64,000 nt of DNA from Candidatus Limnocylindrales bacterium (GCA_035626395.1 DASPNR010000002.1:533019-597018), one strand, 5' to 3'; shown: positions 9,565-19,630, counted from the first letter of the stretch. Numbers and translations are program-made. The notes: generated from the letters alone by a model not told the origin.

Positions 9565-10878
9565 CTAGCGGTCGACGAGGTCGGCCAGCGTCATCCCCTC
9601 CATCGATTGCTCGCGCGCGCCGTAGAGGCGCGAGAGCAGATCGCGGACTCGCGAGTCGACCTTGCGGCGGTCGGCGCTCTTCTCGCCGCGCAGCGCGGCC
9701 AGCACGCGGGTGACGCGGATGCTGCCCGGCGACAGCGACAGGAACACGCGCGCCTGCTCCTCGCCGCCCAGATGCACGAGCCCGGCATCCGACAGCGTGC
9801 AGACCATTTCGTTGATGTCGCGCACCGGTACGTCCAGCGCGGCCGACAGGCTCTCCAGCGTCGGCACCGGCCGCTTCTCGTAGGCCGCCGCCGCCATCTC
9901 GGTCACCAGCGCCAGCGCCAGCGTCTCGCGCTCGGCGATGCTGAGGTCCTTGTTGCGGCGCTGGCGGCTCAGCGCCGTCAGGTTCTGCACCGTGGCCGAT
10001 ACTTCGGCGCCCGCCAGCACGATCGTCCAGCTCGTGTACATCCACACCATCAGGACGGGCAGCTGCGCCAGGGTTCCGTAGATGGCGTTGTAGTTGGCCA
10101 TGCCGAACTGGAACGCCAGATACGCCGACTGCGTGAGCTGCCAGCCGATGCCGGCCACGATCCCGCCGGCGGCGGCCGCCGTCCATCGAACGCGGGCGTT
10201 GGGCACGAACGTGTAGAGGAACGTGAACAGCGCCGACACCACCAGATACGGCACCAGCGAGGTCAGCAGATGCATGAGCACGCCCACGCCGCCGAGACTC
10301 GCCAGCCATGCCAGCATGGAGTTGGTCTTGAGAGCGGCGGTGACGCTCATCGCCGCCGCCAGAAGAATGGGCGCGCCGACCAGCAGCGCGAAGTAGTCGG
10401 CGGTGCGCCGCACCACGCCGCGCGGCTGCGCGTTGCCCCAGATGACGTCGAGCGACTGCTCGACCTGGGCCATCACCGAAACCGACGAGATGACGACGAA
10501 CACGGCCCCGATCACGCCCAGGCCTGCAATGCTGGTATTGTCGATGTAGGAGACGATGGTGTCGACGGCCTCGGGTGACATCAGGGTGAACCTGGCAAGG
10601 ATCACCGCCTCGAGACGATCGCCCGACCATCCCATGCCGCGCAGGAATGCGAAGGAGACTGCCATCACCGGGACCAGCGCCAGCAGGCTCGCGTACGTCA
10701 GCGCCGCCGCGCGCAGCGCGCAGTGGTCGCGCATGAAGCCCTGCCCCGCGAACCATGCCACTCGCGCCGATCGCACGGCCCATCGTCGAGCCGGCGATGC
10801 GGCCTCATCCGGATCGCGCCAGACGTAGTGGTCGAGCAGCTGTGCCAACCCGAATGTGTAGCCGCCGGAGGAAGCCAT
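9565..10878 (-). CDS. YihY/BrkB family inner-membrane protein (UPF0761)
   Basis: 437 residues. A cytoplasmic N-terminus is followed by about six hydrophobic segments. Family features include RAAALTYASLLALVPVMAVS (first membrane segment), the Gly-rich GIVAGIGWQ stretch and the LPVLMVWMYTSWTIVLAGAE end. The family is often labelled 'ribonuclease BN', but that name is considered wrong and the function is unknown. Residues from about 340 on (ESLSAALDVPVRDINEMVCTL) look like a winged helix-turn-helix appended to the membrane domain, as in some longer family members. The start at 10878 has no strong ribosome binding site and could be slightly upstream. Divergent from the dppB-like gene by 105 bp. 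Confidence 0.85.
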   Translation of the reverse strand: MASSGGYTFGLAQLLDHYVWRDPDEAASPARRWAVRSARVAWFAGQGFMRDHCALRAAALTYASLLALVPVMAVSFAFLRGMGWSGDRLEAVILARFTLMSPEAVDTIVSYIDNTSIAGLGVIGAVFVVISSVSVMAQVEQSLDVIWGNAQPRGVVRRTADYFALLVGAPILLAAAMSVTAALKTNSMLAWLASLGGVGVLMHLLTSLVPYLVVSALFTFLYTFVPNARVRWTAAAAGGIVAGIGWQLTQSAYLAFQFGMANYNAIYGTLAQLPVLMVWMYTSWTIVLAGAEVSATVQNLTALSRQRRNKDLSIAERETLALALVTEMAAAAYEKRPVPTLESLSAALDVPVRDINEMVCTLSDAGLVHLGGEEQARVFLSLSPGSIRVTRVLAALRGEKSADRRKVDSRVRDLLSRLYGAREQSMEGMTLADLVDR

Positions 10879-10983
10879 GAGCGCCGACTTAAGCCGCGAC
10901 CGATCCTTTTTGGCAACCCGTGCGTGCGCCACGCGTGCGCGCAGATGCCTGCCCTGCGCCGCAGCCGCCGGCCGCGTGAGCCG

Positions 10984-11925
10984 ATGAGCTCGCTGCGCCG
11001 CTACGTTCTTCGCCGGCTCGCGCTCGCCATCCCCACCATCCTCGGCGTGTGCACGCTCGTCTTCGCGGTGTTGCACGTGGTGCCCGGCGATCCGGTCGAC
11101 ATCATGCTCGGCGAGAACGCGGCTGCATCCGATCGCGCAGCGCTGCGCGCAAGGATGGGCCTGGACCAGCCGCTGCTCGCACAGTACGGCGCGTTCATGA
11201 GCGGCATTGCTCGCGGGCATCTCGGATACTCGATGCGAAGCCAGCGGCCCGTCGGCGAGGTGCTGGCCGAGCGCGCACCCGCCACTCTTCGGCTTGGCCT
11301 GGCGGCGGCCGCGCTGGCCGCCGCCATCGGCATCCCGCTCGGAGTGCTGTCGGCGCGCCGCCCGAACGGCGCGTTCGATCGGATGGCGCTTGCGGCAAGC
11401 CTCTCGGCGGTCGCCATCCCGAATTTCTGGCTCGGCCCGATGCTCGTCCTGCTGTTCTCGATTCAGCTCGGGTGGCTGCCGGTGGCGGGAGCGGGCAGCC
11501 CAGCACACCTGGTGCTGCCCGCGCTGACGCTCGGCAGCGGCATGAGCGGCATCCTCGTGCGCATGACCCGCGCCGCGATGCTCGAGACCATGAGCGACGA
11601 CTATGTGCGCACCGCCCGCGCCAAGGGCCTCGGCGAGAGCCGCGTGCTGGTGCGGCACGCGCTGCCGAATGCGCTGGTTCCGATCCTGTCGCTCGTCGGC
11701 CTGCAGCTCGGAGCGGTCCTTGCCGGCTCCGTCATCACCGAGACGATCTTTGCATGGCCGGGCCTGGGGCGGCTGGTCGTGGAGGCGATCCAGGCGCGCG
11801 ATTATCCCGTCGTGCAGGGAGCGGTGCTGGCCATCGCCGGCATGTACGTCGTCGTCAATCTGCTGACGGACCTTGCGCAGGCGCTCGTGCATCCGCGGCT
11901 GCGCGAAGCGGCGCACGGCGCCTGA
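10984..11925 (+). CDS. ABC transporter permease, DppB type (peptide/nickel family)
   Basis: 313-residue inner-membrane permease with six predicted membrane segments. The N-terminal RRLALAIPTILGVCTLVFAV and VVPGDPVD are diagnostic of DppB/OppB permeases. The cytoplasmic EAA loop (DDYVRTARAKGLGESRVLVRH), which contacts the ATPase, is intact. It is followed after 11 bp by its DppC partner. No substrate-binding protein or ATPase of this family is in the window, so the substrate (peptide, nickel or sugar oligomer) cannot be told. The ATG at 10984 places the first membrane segment at the family-typical position. Confidence 0.88.
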   Translation: MSSLRRYVLRRLALAIPTILGVCTLVFAVLHVVPGDPVDIMLGENAAASDRAALRARMGLDQPLLAQYGAFMSGIARGHLGYSMRSQRPVGEVLAERAPATLRLGLAAAALAAAIGIPLGVLSARRPNGAFDRMALAASLSAVAIPNFWLGPMLVLLFSIQLGWLPVAGAGSPAHLVLPALTLGSGMSGILVRMTRAAMLETMSDDYVRTARAKGLGESRVLVRHALPNALVPILSLVGLQLGAVLAGSVITETIFAWPGLGRLVVEAIQARDYPVVQGAVLAIAGMYVVVNLLTDLAQALVHPRLREAAHGA

Positions 11926-11936
11926 GAGCAGGCACG

Positions 11937-12752
11937 ATGGCGATCCGGCGCGGAACCTCGCTGTCCCTGGCGCTCGGCGCCGGCGTCATCGCGATCGTGG
12001 CAGTGGCCGCGCTCGTCGCGGATGTCGCCGCGCCCGCGCCCAATGCCATCGCGCTGGAACACGGGTTGACGCCCCCGCACGTCGAGCATCCGCTCGGTCA
12101 GGACAAGCTCGGCCGCGACGTGCTCGGGCGCCTGATGCACGGCGCGCGCGTCTCGCTGCTGGTGGCGCTGGGAACGGTGGCCGTATCGGTATTCATCGGT
12201 GTGGGCGTCGGCGCAGTGGCCGGCTTTGCCGGAGGTGCCCTCGACTTCTGGCTCATGCGCCTGGTCGACGTGCTGCTGGCCTTCCCTGGCCTGCTGCTGA
12301 CCATTGCGCTGGCGGCAGCGCTCGGCGCAGGCCTCGGCAATCTCGTTCTGGCGCTGTCGGTGATCGGATGGACCGGCTATGCCCGCGTCGCACGCGCCGA
12401 GGTGATGGCGCTTCGCGGGCGTGAGCACGTCGAGGCGGCCATCGCGCTCGGCGCACGGCCGCGGCGAGTGCTGGTGCGTCACGTCCTTCCGATGGCGGTG
12501 GCGCCGCTGCTCGTGCAGGCCGTGTTCGGCATGGCCGGGGCGGTGGTGGCCGAGGCCAGCCTGTCGTTTCTGGGGCTGGGCGTGCAGCCGCCCACGCCGT
12601 CGTGGGGATCGATGCTCGCCGAGGGCCGCTCGTTCCTGATCGAAGCACCCTATCTCACCGTCGCACCGGGCATCGCCATCACGCTGCTGGTGCTGGGCCT
12701 GAACCTGCTCGGCGACGGCCTGCGCGACCTGCTCGACGTGCGGATGAAGTGA
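11937..12752 (+). CDS. ABC transporter permease, DppC type
   Basis: 271-residue partner of the preceding permease. It has an N-terminal membrane segment, the HPLGQDKLGRDVLGRLMHGARVSL signature of DppC/OppC proteins, and the EAA loop HVEAAIALGARPRRVLVRH. The C-terminus GLNLLGDGLRDLLD is typical. It has no extended N-terminal region. Co-transcribed with the upstream gene and ending 20 bp from the convergent MalG-like gene. The pair needs an ATPase and binding protein encoded elsewhere. Confidence 0.88.
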   Translation: MAIRRGTSLSLALGAGVIAIVAVAALVADVAAPAPNAIALEHGLTPPHVEHPLGQDKLGRDVLGRLMHGARVSLLVALGTVAVSVFIGVGVGAVAGFAGGALDFWLMRLVDVLLAFPGLLLTIALAAALGAGLGNLVLALSVIGWTGYARVARAEVMALRGREHVEAAIALGARPRRVLVRHVLPMAVAPLLVQAVFGMAGAVVAEASLSFLGLGVQPPTPSWGSMLAEGRSFLIEAPYLTVAPGIAITLLVLGLNLLGDGLRDLLDVRMK

Positions 12753-12772
12753 CGTCCGTGGCGCCGAGCGTC

Positions 12773-13585
12773 TCAGCGGTTGCTGCCGGCAAGCGCGCCC
12801 GACCGCATCGCGGGCTCGAGCACGAACACGACGGCCAGCGCCGGCACCAGCATGATGCAGCCGATGGCGCTGGCCATGCCCGGATAGCCGAAGCCGGCAA
12901 AGTAGTAGAGCAGCGGCGGCAGCGTTCGGTTCGTGACCTGGATCAGCATCGCGAACGCGAACTCATCCCAGGACAGGAGAAAGACCAGGATGGCCGCCGC
13001 GCCGAGCGAGGGACGTACGAGCGGCAGCGTCACGCGCAGGAACAGGCCCAACTCGCTGGCTCCGTCGAGCCTGGCCGCGTGCTCCAGGTCCTGGGGAACC
13101 TCACGGAAAGCCTGGCGCAGCACCAGGAAGGCGATCGGAATGGCCGCCAGCGTGTGCGCGAGCACGAGCCCGAAACCGCTCGGGTGGTTGTAGAGGCCGG
13201 CGTGCACGAACAGCGCGGCCATCGGTACGGCCAGCGCGATGGACGGAAAAAGGCGCGCCACGACCGTGGCGGCATCCAGCGGCCGCTCCAGCGATCGCCT
13301 TCTTGCCGACAGGTATGCGGCGGGCAGCACCAGCGCGAGCGTGAGCACGACGGTGCAGACGGCGACGAGCAGGCTCAGCGCCAGGCCCAGCATCAGCTCC
13401 TGACCTTCGAGCAGCACGCGGAAGTTCTCGAGCGTCAGCGTCTGCGGCAGCCAGGTCGGCGGCCACGCGAAGCTCTCCTGCTCGGGCGTGACGGCCTGCT
13501 TGAAGATGAGCGCCAGCGGCGCCAGGTCGGCGAACGCGATGGCCGCTGCCGTCAGCGAGATGGCGATACCGCGGCGCCCGCTCAT
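12773..13585 (-). CDS. Sugar-type ABC permease, MalG family
   Basis: 270-residue inner-membrane permease with six hydrophobic segments. The EAA loop is LEHAARLDGASELGLFLRVTLP, characteristic of carbohydrate uptake class 1 permeases. Its ATG overlaps the stop of the MalF-like gene (ATGA, 13582-13585), so the two are translationally coupled. It is the last gene of the operon that starts with the luciferase-like monooxygenase. No MalK-type ATPase is present nearby; a shared ATPase elsewhere in the genome is inferred. Confidence 0.87.
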   Translation of the reverse strand: MSGRRGIAISLTAAAIAFADLAPLALIFKQAVTPEQESFAWPPTWLPQTLTLENFRVLLEGQELMLGLALSLLVAVCTVVLTLALVLPAAYLSARRRSLERPLDAATVVARLFPSIALAVPMAALFVHAGLYNHPSGFGLVLAHTLAAIPIAFLVLRQAFREVPQDLEHAARLDGASELGLFLRVTLPLVRPSLGAAAILVFLLSWDEFAFAMLIQVTNRTLPPLLYYFAGFGYPGMASAIGCIMLVPALAVVFVLEPAMRSGALAGSNR

Positions 13586-14481
13586 TCCTCGATCCTTCGC
13601 CGCAGCAGCGGAATGATCAGGAGCACGCTCATCATCGCCAGCAGCATCGATGCCGCTGCAGCGCCCGGCTCGTTGCCGTAGTCGGACCACTGGTGGTACG
13701 CGTACGTCGACAGCACGGGCGCCCCCTCGACGCCCGCGAGCACCAGCGGCGTTGCGAACATCCGCAGCGCATCCAGTCCGCGCAGCAGCACGGCCGAGAC
13801 GATCACCGGCCGCAGCCACGGCAGCGTGATGTGCACGAAGCGCGTCCAGCCGCGCGCGCCGTCGAGCAACGCGGCTTCGTGCATGCCCGGCGGCATGGAC
13901 GCCAGCCCCGCCAGCAGCATCAGGAACACGATGGGCGTGACGTGCCACGCGTCGACGAGCACGACCGTCGCGTAGGCCGCCGTGCTTCCCGGCGCCAGCC
14001 ATTCCACCGGCGCGATGCCGGCCGCGACCAAGGCGGCGTTGGCGTAGCCGCGCGGCGCGAAGATGCTGCGCATCATCGTAAGGAACACGACCTCGGGCAG
14101 CGCCAGCGGCAGGATCACGATCGTGCGCAGCAGGCGCCGGCCGGCAAAGCGCTGGTGCAGGAACAGCGCCAGCGCCAGACCCGCAACCAGCTCCAGTGCG
14201 ACGCTGGTTGCGGGGAGGACCAGATTGCCGACGAGCGCGCGCCAGAACAGCGCATCGTTCCACATCGCCACGAAGTTGTCGGCGACAGGCGCGCGGCCGC
14301 TGAAGGGATCGGTCAGCGCGAGCTTGATCGCATAGATTGCCGGATAGAGCAGGAAGGCCGCGAAGTAGAGAAGCATCGGGGCGGCCAGAACCAGCGGCGG
14401 CCCCGCCGTCCATGCGGGCGCGGCGCGCGCCGATGGCGCCGGCGCGCCTGGTTGCGGTGACTGGTTCACGCCCCGTCTCAT
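13582..14481 (-). CDS. Sugar-type ABC permease, MalF family
   Basis: 299-residue permease that forms a heterodimer with the MalG-type partner. An N-terminal Pro/Ala-rich cytoplasmic tail precedes six membrane segments. The EAA loop MHEAALLDGARGWTRFVHITLP is clear. The ATG at 14481 is used here; a TTG at 14490 is in frame three codons upstream and cannot be excluded. It follows the binding-protein gene after 77 bp and overlaps the downstream gene by 4 bp. Confidence 0.85.
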   Translation of the reverse strand: MRRGVNQSPQPGAPAPSARAAPAWTAGPPLVLAAPMLLYFAAFLLYPAIYAIKLALTDPFSGRAPVADNFVAMWNDALFWRALVGNLVLPATSVALELVAGLALALFLHQRFAGRRLLRTIVILPLALPEVVFLTMMRSIFAPRGYANAALVAAGIAPVEWLAPGSTAAYATVVLVDAWHVTPIVFLMLLAGLASMPPGMHEAALLDGARGWTRFVHITLPWLRPVIVSAVLLRGLDALRMFATPLVLAGVEGAPVLSTYAYHQWSDYGNEPGAAAASMLLAMMSVLLIIPLLRRRIEE

Positions 14482-14558
14482 CCTCTGCAACCGACGCTAC
14501 GGCCCTTCGAGCGCTTCCTGCAAGCGGCGCTGGCCACTTCTCCTGCTGCACGCGGATG

Positions 14559-15719
14559 CTAGCGCGCTTGAAGCTCCTCACGCGCCTGCGCCAGCGCCTG
14601 GGCCGGCTCGGCGTGCTCGAACAGCACCGCTCGCGCCGCCTTCTGCCAGGCGTGGCTCAGGCGAGGATAATCCTTGCGCTCCGGTCGCGGCCGCACGTCC
14701 TTGCGCATCTCCAGGAAGCCGGTCAGCACGCCTGCCGCGTCCTTCAGCTGCACGTCGCGACGCGCCGAGAACCAGCCCGCCTCCTGCGCAAGACGCTGCT
14801 GCGCATGGCGTCCGAGCAGGAAGCGCGCGAGCGACAACGCCTGCTCGCGATGAGGAGCGGCGCGAGGAATGGCCAGATAGCCGCCGCCGAGAACGGTCGC
14901 GCGGCCCTGCGGGCCCTGCGGCAGCGGCGCCGAGCGCAGGCGCTGCGGCGCCAGGCCCTGGCTCTGGTAGAGCGCCATCACCGCCGGCCAGTTCAGATGC
15001 AGGACGATCTCTCCGCGCGCCATGGCCTCCGAGATCGTCGCTTCCTTGAACGTCTCGCTGTGCGGGTGAAGGTAGGGAGCCAGCTCGCGCAGCATCTGCA
15101 ACGCCGCCACGGCGCCTGGATCGGCAAGCGACTCGCCGTCGCCGCCTGCCGACCACACCAGCGGAAGCACGTCGCAGGTCAGCCCTTCATACAGCGCTGC
15201 CTTGAGGCCGATCTTCCCGGGATGCGCCCGCGCAACCTCGAGCAGCTCGTCCCAGCTACCGGGCGCGCGTCCGAGAACCTCGTGATCGTAGATCATCGCC
15301 TGCCAGGCCAAACGATGAGGAAGGAAGCGAAGGCCATCGATCGTCCCGGCCTCGAGCGCCTGCTCGTCCAGGACGGCGAGCTCCTCGCCAAGAGCGCCCT
15401 CATCGAGCACGGCGACGTCGGCGGCGCTCGGCGCCAGCGAGTAGACGTCCAGCTCGACCAGGTCGAGCGTGCCGCGGCCGGCCCTGGACTCGGCCGCGAC
15501 CGCCCTGCGGATGTCCGAGTACTGCTGCGGCACGATCATCACGCGATGGCCGCTTTCGCGTTCGAAATCCGCGACGACGCTGCGGTAGACCGGCAACTCG
15601 GCCGGCAGCAGCGCCACTGCCAGCACGATCGCATCCGAGCCGCGCGTGCAGCCGGCAACCAGCGTCAGAGCCAGCAGGACCAGCGACACCTCCGGCCGGT
15701 GTCGGAGCACCGACGTCAC
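14559..15719 (-). CDS. Extracellular solute-binding lipoprotein of a sugar-type ABC importer
   Basis: 386 residues. The N-terminus LLALTLVAGC is a lipobox, so the mature protein is a lipoprotein. The body matches the family 1 extracellular binding-protein fold: IVLAVALLPAELPVYRSVVADFERESGH, a DLVELDVY strand, the SWDELLEVARAHPG hinge region and GGGYLAIPRAAPHREQALSLARFLL. It should deliver a ligand to the MalF/MalG permeases encoded next. The GTG start overlaps the hydrolase stop (GTGA), so it is coupled to the upstream catabolic-type genes. The ligand is unknown; the association with a monooxygenase and hydrolase suggests a small organic compound or sugar conjugate. Confidence 0.85.
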   Translation of the reverse strand: MTSVLRHRPEVSLVLLALTLVAGCTRGSDAIVLAVALLPAELPVYRSVVADFERESGHRVMIVPQQYSDIRRAVAAESRAGRGTLDLVELDVYSLAPSAADVAVLDEGALGEELAVLDEQALEAGTIDGLRFLPHRLAWQAMIYDHEVLGRAPGSWDELLEVARAHPGKIGLKAALYEGLTCDVLPLVWSAGGDGESLADPGAVAALQMLRELAPYLHPHSETFKEATISEAMARGEIVLHLNWPAVMALYQSQGLAPQRLRSAPLPQGPQGRATVLGGGYLAIPRAAPHREQALSLARFLLGRHAQQRLAQEAGWFSARRDVQLKDAAGVLTGFLEMRKDVRPRPERKDYPRLSHAWQKAARAVLFEHAEPAQALAQAREELQAR

Positions 15720-16534
15720 CTGCCGAAGGCGATCAGCATGTCGGCGTATTGCCTTGGCTGTTCCTGTGCGATGGCGTGGCCGGCGCCGTCGATCATCTCC
15801 AGGCGCGCGCCCGCGATCCTGTCGGCGAAGATGCGGCCGTAGGACGGCGCGATGAAGCGATCCTGCGCGCCCCAGATCACCAGCGTCGGCGCCTTGATGC
15901 GATGCAGCCGCTTCTCCACGCCGGTATCGGGAATGGGGAACAGGAACTTGGCCATCGTGCGAAGGCCGCGCTGGAGGCCGAGGAGGAATTCGACCTGCTC
16001 GTCGGTGCGATCGTCCTTGTTGCTGAGCAGGTCGCTGACGCCGCGCATGCGGCGAGCGGACTCGCAGTCGGGATCGTGGAACAGGTACGGCACCAGCTCG
16101 TGCGACATCATGCCGAACATGTCCTGCACGGGAGCCTCATCGCGCCAGATGCCCACCGGCGCGGCCAGCGCCAGGCGCCCGACTTCCTTCGGCCGCAGCG
16201 CCGCCATCTCCGCCGCCAGCCATCCGCCCAGCGACTCGCCGACGAGGTAAGGCCGCTCCAGGCCCAGCGCCTCGCAGACGTCGAAGCAGTGCAGGACCAG
16301 ATCGAGCTTGTCGTCGATGAACTCGAGGCCCGTGGACTTTCCGAAGCCCGGCAGCAGCGGCGCAACGACGCGGAAGTGCTCGGCCAGCAGCGGCAGCGCA
16401 GCTTCCCACACCGGAATGCCGCCGCCGCTGTGCAGGAACAGCAGCGGCTCGCCCCACCCCGCCTCCAGCACTTCGATGGTCGGGCGGTTCTCGCCCAACT
16501 CCAGCATGCGCGAGCGGACCTCGGCGGCGCTCAT
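15716..16534 (-). CDS. Alpha/beta hydrolase
   Basis: 272 residues with the classical alpha/beta hydrolase layout. The oxyanion loop is HSGGG, the nucleophile elbow is G-E-S-L-G-G, the acid is in WGAQDRF and the catalytic histidine in GAGHAIAQEQP. There is no signal peptide, so it is cytoplasmic. It overlaps the monooxygenase gene upstream (ATGA at 16531-16534) and the binding-protein gene downstream (GTGA). The tight coupling suggests it hydrolyses an ester or ring-cleavage product made by, or feeding, the monooxygenase. The family includes esterases, C-C hydrolases and epoxide hydrolases, so the reaction is not defined. Confidence 0.88.
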   Translation of the reverse strand: MSAAEVRSRMLELGENRPTIEVLEAGWGEPLLFLHSGGGIPVWEAALPLLAEHFRVVAPLLPGFGKSTGLEFIDDKLDLVLHCFDVCEALGLERPYLVGESLGGWLAAEMAALRPKEVGRLALAAPVGIWRDEAPVQDMFGMMSHELVPYLFHDPDCESARRMRGVSDLLSNKDDRTDEQVEFLLGLQRGLRTMAKFLFPIPDTGVEKRLHRIKAPTLVIWGAQDRFIAPSYGRIFADRIAGARLEMIDGAGHAIAQEQPRQYADMLIAFGR

Positions 16535-17805
16535 CGCACTCCCTCGGCGGCGCGCTCGGCCGAAGCGCGCACGAAGTCGTTGTGGCCGCCGGGCACGGAT
16601 CGCTCTTCGAGCGGAAGCGGCCGCGGCGACCATAGATCTTCATAGCCCTGCCACAACGGCCGAAGCCTCGGAAGGACGTGCTGTCCGAGCAGGTAGGTCG
16701 AGCGATTGGTGAGGTCGATGGGCGAGGAGCCGATGTGCACGCCGAGCAGCAGGTGGCCGACGCGCAGCGATTTGACCAGCTCCTCGAGCTGCTGCGTCAC
16801 CGTCTCCACCGAGCCGGCGACGATGTAGCGCTGATCGATGAGCTCCTTCCACGATTTGTCGCGCCCGTAGTTGCCGCCGGTGTTGCCGACCTGGGAGACG
16901 ATGCCCGCGCGCAGCGACGCTTCGCTCATGTGTCCGGGTGCCGAGGCCATGCCCGGATACAGGTGCAGGCAGTTGTTGAAGAAGTAGTCCACGTGCGGCC
17001 ACCACTCGCGCTCGCAACTGGCGTCGGTGTCGCTGACGCACACCTGCTGGAAGAAGGCCGCGCTGTAGGGATTGTCGTCCAGCCCGCGAGCGGCACGCCG
17101 CTCCCAGTATCCTTCCATCACCTTCTGCGCGCGCTTGTAGCCACTGAAGGAAAGGTAGCTGTAGTTGTAGCCGTGCTGGGCGCAGAAGTCCCAGGTCTCG
17201 ATCGAGCCGAGGCCGGGGATCCAGATCGGCGGATGCGGCTTCTGGATCGGTTGCGGCCAGACGTTGACGTAGCGCAGCTTCGTATACTTGCCGTTGAATG
17301 CGAACGGCTCCCGCTCCGCCCACGCCTTGAGCACCAGATCGTGCGCCTCGCGGTACTTCTCGCGCAACAGCGGCGGGTTCTCTCCGTAGCAGTAGTTCGT
17401 GTCCATCGACGTGCCGACGGGGAAGCCGGCGATCAGGCGTCCGCCGCTGATCACGTCGAGCATCGCGAACTCTTCGGCCACGCGCACCGGGGGATTGTAG
17501 AGGGCCAGCGAGTTGCCGAGGACCAGAAGGTTGGCCTTGGATGTGCGCCGGGCCAGCGCCGCCGCCATGATGTTGGGCGACGGCATCATTCCGTATGCGT
17601 TCTGATGATGCTCGTTGACGCCGATGGCGTCGAAGCCGCAGGTCTCGGCGTACTCGAGCATGTCCAGATACTCGTTGTAGAGATGGTGCCCCTTGCGCGG
17701 ATCGTAGAGACGGTTGGGAAGATCGACCCAGATGCTGTGGTACCGCTCGCGAAAATCGGCTGGCAGGTAGCGCCAGGGCATGAGGTGGAACCAGCTTGTC
17801 TTCAT
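16531..17805 (-). CDS. LLM-class flavin-dependent monooxygenase (luciferase-like)
   Basis: 424-residue bacterial-luciferase-like TIM-barrel enzyme. Typical motifs are the N-terminal FHLMPW strand, GFDAIGVNEHHQNAYG, LARRTSKANLLVLGNSL, RVAEEFAMLDVISGGRLIAGF and the substrate/flavin loop around YGENPPLLREKY. Such enzymes use FMNH2 (or F420) and O2 to oxidise organic substrates, including alkanes, sulfonates and terpenoid ketones. It is the first gene of a five-gene operon with a hydrolase and an ABC importer, which points to uptake and degradation of one compound. The ATG at 17805 gives a family-typical N-terminus. No flavin reductase is adjacent. Confidence 0.9.
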   Translation of the reverse strand: MKTSWFHLMPWRYLPADFRERYHSIWVDLPNRLYDPRKGHHLYNEYLDMLEYAETCGFDAIGVNEHHQNAYGMMPSPNIMAAALARRTSKANLLVLGNSLALYNPPVRVAEEFAMLDVISGGRLIAGFPVGTSMDTNYCYGENPPLLREKYREAHDLVLKAWAEREPFAFNGKYTKLRYVNVWPQPIQKPHPPIWIPGLGSIETWDFCAQHGYNYSYLSFSGYKRAQKVMEGYWERRAARGLDDNPYSAAFFQQVCVSDTDASCEREWWPHVDYFFNNCLHLYPGMASAPGHMSEASLRAGIVSQVGNTGGNYGRDKSWKELIDQRYIVAGSVETVTQQLEELVKSLRVGHLLLGVHIGSSPIDLTNRSTYLLGQHVLPRLRPLWQGYEDLWSPRPLPLEERSVPGGHNDFVRASAERAAEGVR

Positions 17806-17895
17806 GGCGTGCTCCCGGCCGCCGCTGCGGCCACTGCGTTTTCGCTCAATCCATCCGTTCGAAACCCGCGCTGCGAGCTTTGGTCACGCGCCGTT

Positions 17896-17915
17896 CGATA
17901 GACCGTAACGATAGA
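17896..17915. promoter_or_regulatory. Direct repeat CGATAGA upstream of the monooxygenase operon
   Basis: CGATAGA occurs at 17896-17902 and again at 17909-17915, a 13-bp period, about 90 bp upstream of the leftward monooxygenase start. The surrounding bases are partly palindromic (TTC...GAA). Its position and form suit a regulator binding site, but this is inference only. Confidence 0.3.
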
Positions 17916-18003
17916 ATTCGCGACAAACGTATTGCCGCCGCGCTCGAGCGGTGCCTAGCCTAGCTGCATACCGCGGAGTCGAGAAGGTTCAGGGGTGGCA
18001 TGG

Positions 18004-18807
<804 letters not shown>

Positions 18808-18814
18808 CTGCGCT

Positions 18815-19630
18815 CTAACGCTGGCACTTCGGGCAATAGAAGCTCGAGCGCTGGCCGACGATCACAGCCTTGATCGGGGTGCGGCAGCTCGGACAAGGCT
18901 GGCCTTCCCTGTCGTAGACGCAGTGCCGCCACTGGTAGCCGCCGCGGCGGCCGATCCCGTCGAGGAAATCGGAGATCGTGCTGCCGCGGTGCTCGATCGC
19001 GTCGGCGATGACCGTTCGAGTGGCCTCCACGACGCGCTCGAGATCGGCGGCCGTCAACCGCTTGATGCTGCGCCGCGGCCGCAGACCGGCGCGGAAGAGG
19101 ATCTCGTTGACGTAGATGTTGCCCAGCCCCGCGACCACGCGCTGATCCATCAGCACGTCCTTGATGCTGCGACGGGTTGTCGCGCGGCGGCTGCACAGGT
19201 ACTGCGCCGTGAAGCGCTGCTCGTCCAGCGGCTCCGGGCCCATGTCGGCCAGCAGCTTGCTGACGGCGGCGTCTTCGACCACCGACAGTCCGAAGCGCCG
19301 CGGATCGTGAAACACCAGCGTGCCGCCTTCGACGAACCGCGCCAGCAGGTGCTCGTGCAGCGCCGGCAGGTGCTCGCCGTCGACGAAGCGCAGGCGGCCG
19401 CTCATCCCCATGTGGAAGAACCAGGTTCGTCCGTCGCTCAAGGCCAGCAGCAGATACTTGCCGCGTCGCGAGCTGCCGACGATGCGCCGCCCGAGCAGTG
19501 CGGTCCGCAGGGTCTGGTCCAGCGGACGCCGCAGCATCGGCGCGCGCAGCTCGACGTCGGCGATGGTGCGTCCGACCAGGACGGGGTCGAGCGAGACGCG
19601 AATGGTCTCGACTTCCGGGAGCTCAGGCAT
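18815..19630 (-). CDS. mutM: Formamidopyrimidine-DNA glycosylase (MutM/Fpg)
   Basis: 271-residue base-excision repair enzyme that removes 8-oxoguanine and formamidopyrimidines and nicks the strand by beta/delta elimination. The N-terminus PELPEVE holds the catalytic Pro2 and Glu3, and the conserved Lys is in RRGKYLL. HMGMSGRL, the helix-two-turn-helix (VAGLGNIYVNEILFRAGL) and the C-terminal zinc finger (CPSC...CPKC) are all present. The start at 19630 puts Pro at position 2 as required. Its 5' end overlaps the rsmA stop by 8 bp. Last gene of the tsaD-rsmA-mutM chain. Confidence 0.96.
   Translation of the reverse strand: MPELPEVETIRVSLDPVLVGRTIADVELRAPMLRRPLDQTLRTALLGRRIVGSSRRGKYLLLALSDGRTWFFHMGMSGRLRFVDGEHLPALHEHLLARFVEGGTLVFHDPRRFGLSVVEDAAVSKLLADMGPEPLDEQRFTAQYLCSRRATTRRSIKDVLMDQRVVAGLGNIYVNEILFRAGLRPRRSIKRLTAADLERVVEATRTVIADAIEHRGSTISDFLDGIGRRGGYQWRHCVYDREGQPCPSCRTPIKAVIVGQRSSFYCPKCQR

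Noticed and set aside
9565..10878. Ribonuclease BN
   Set aside because: The name is a historical misannotation of the YihY family; the protein is an integral membrane protein without nuclease motifs.
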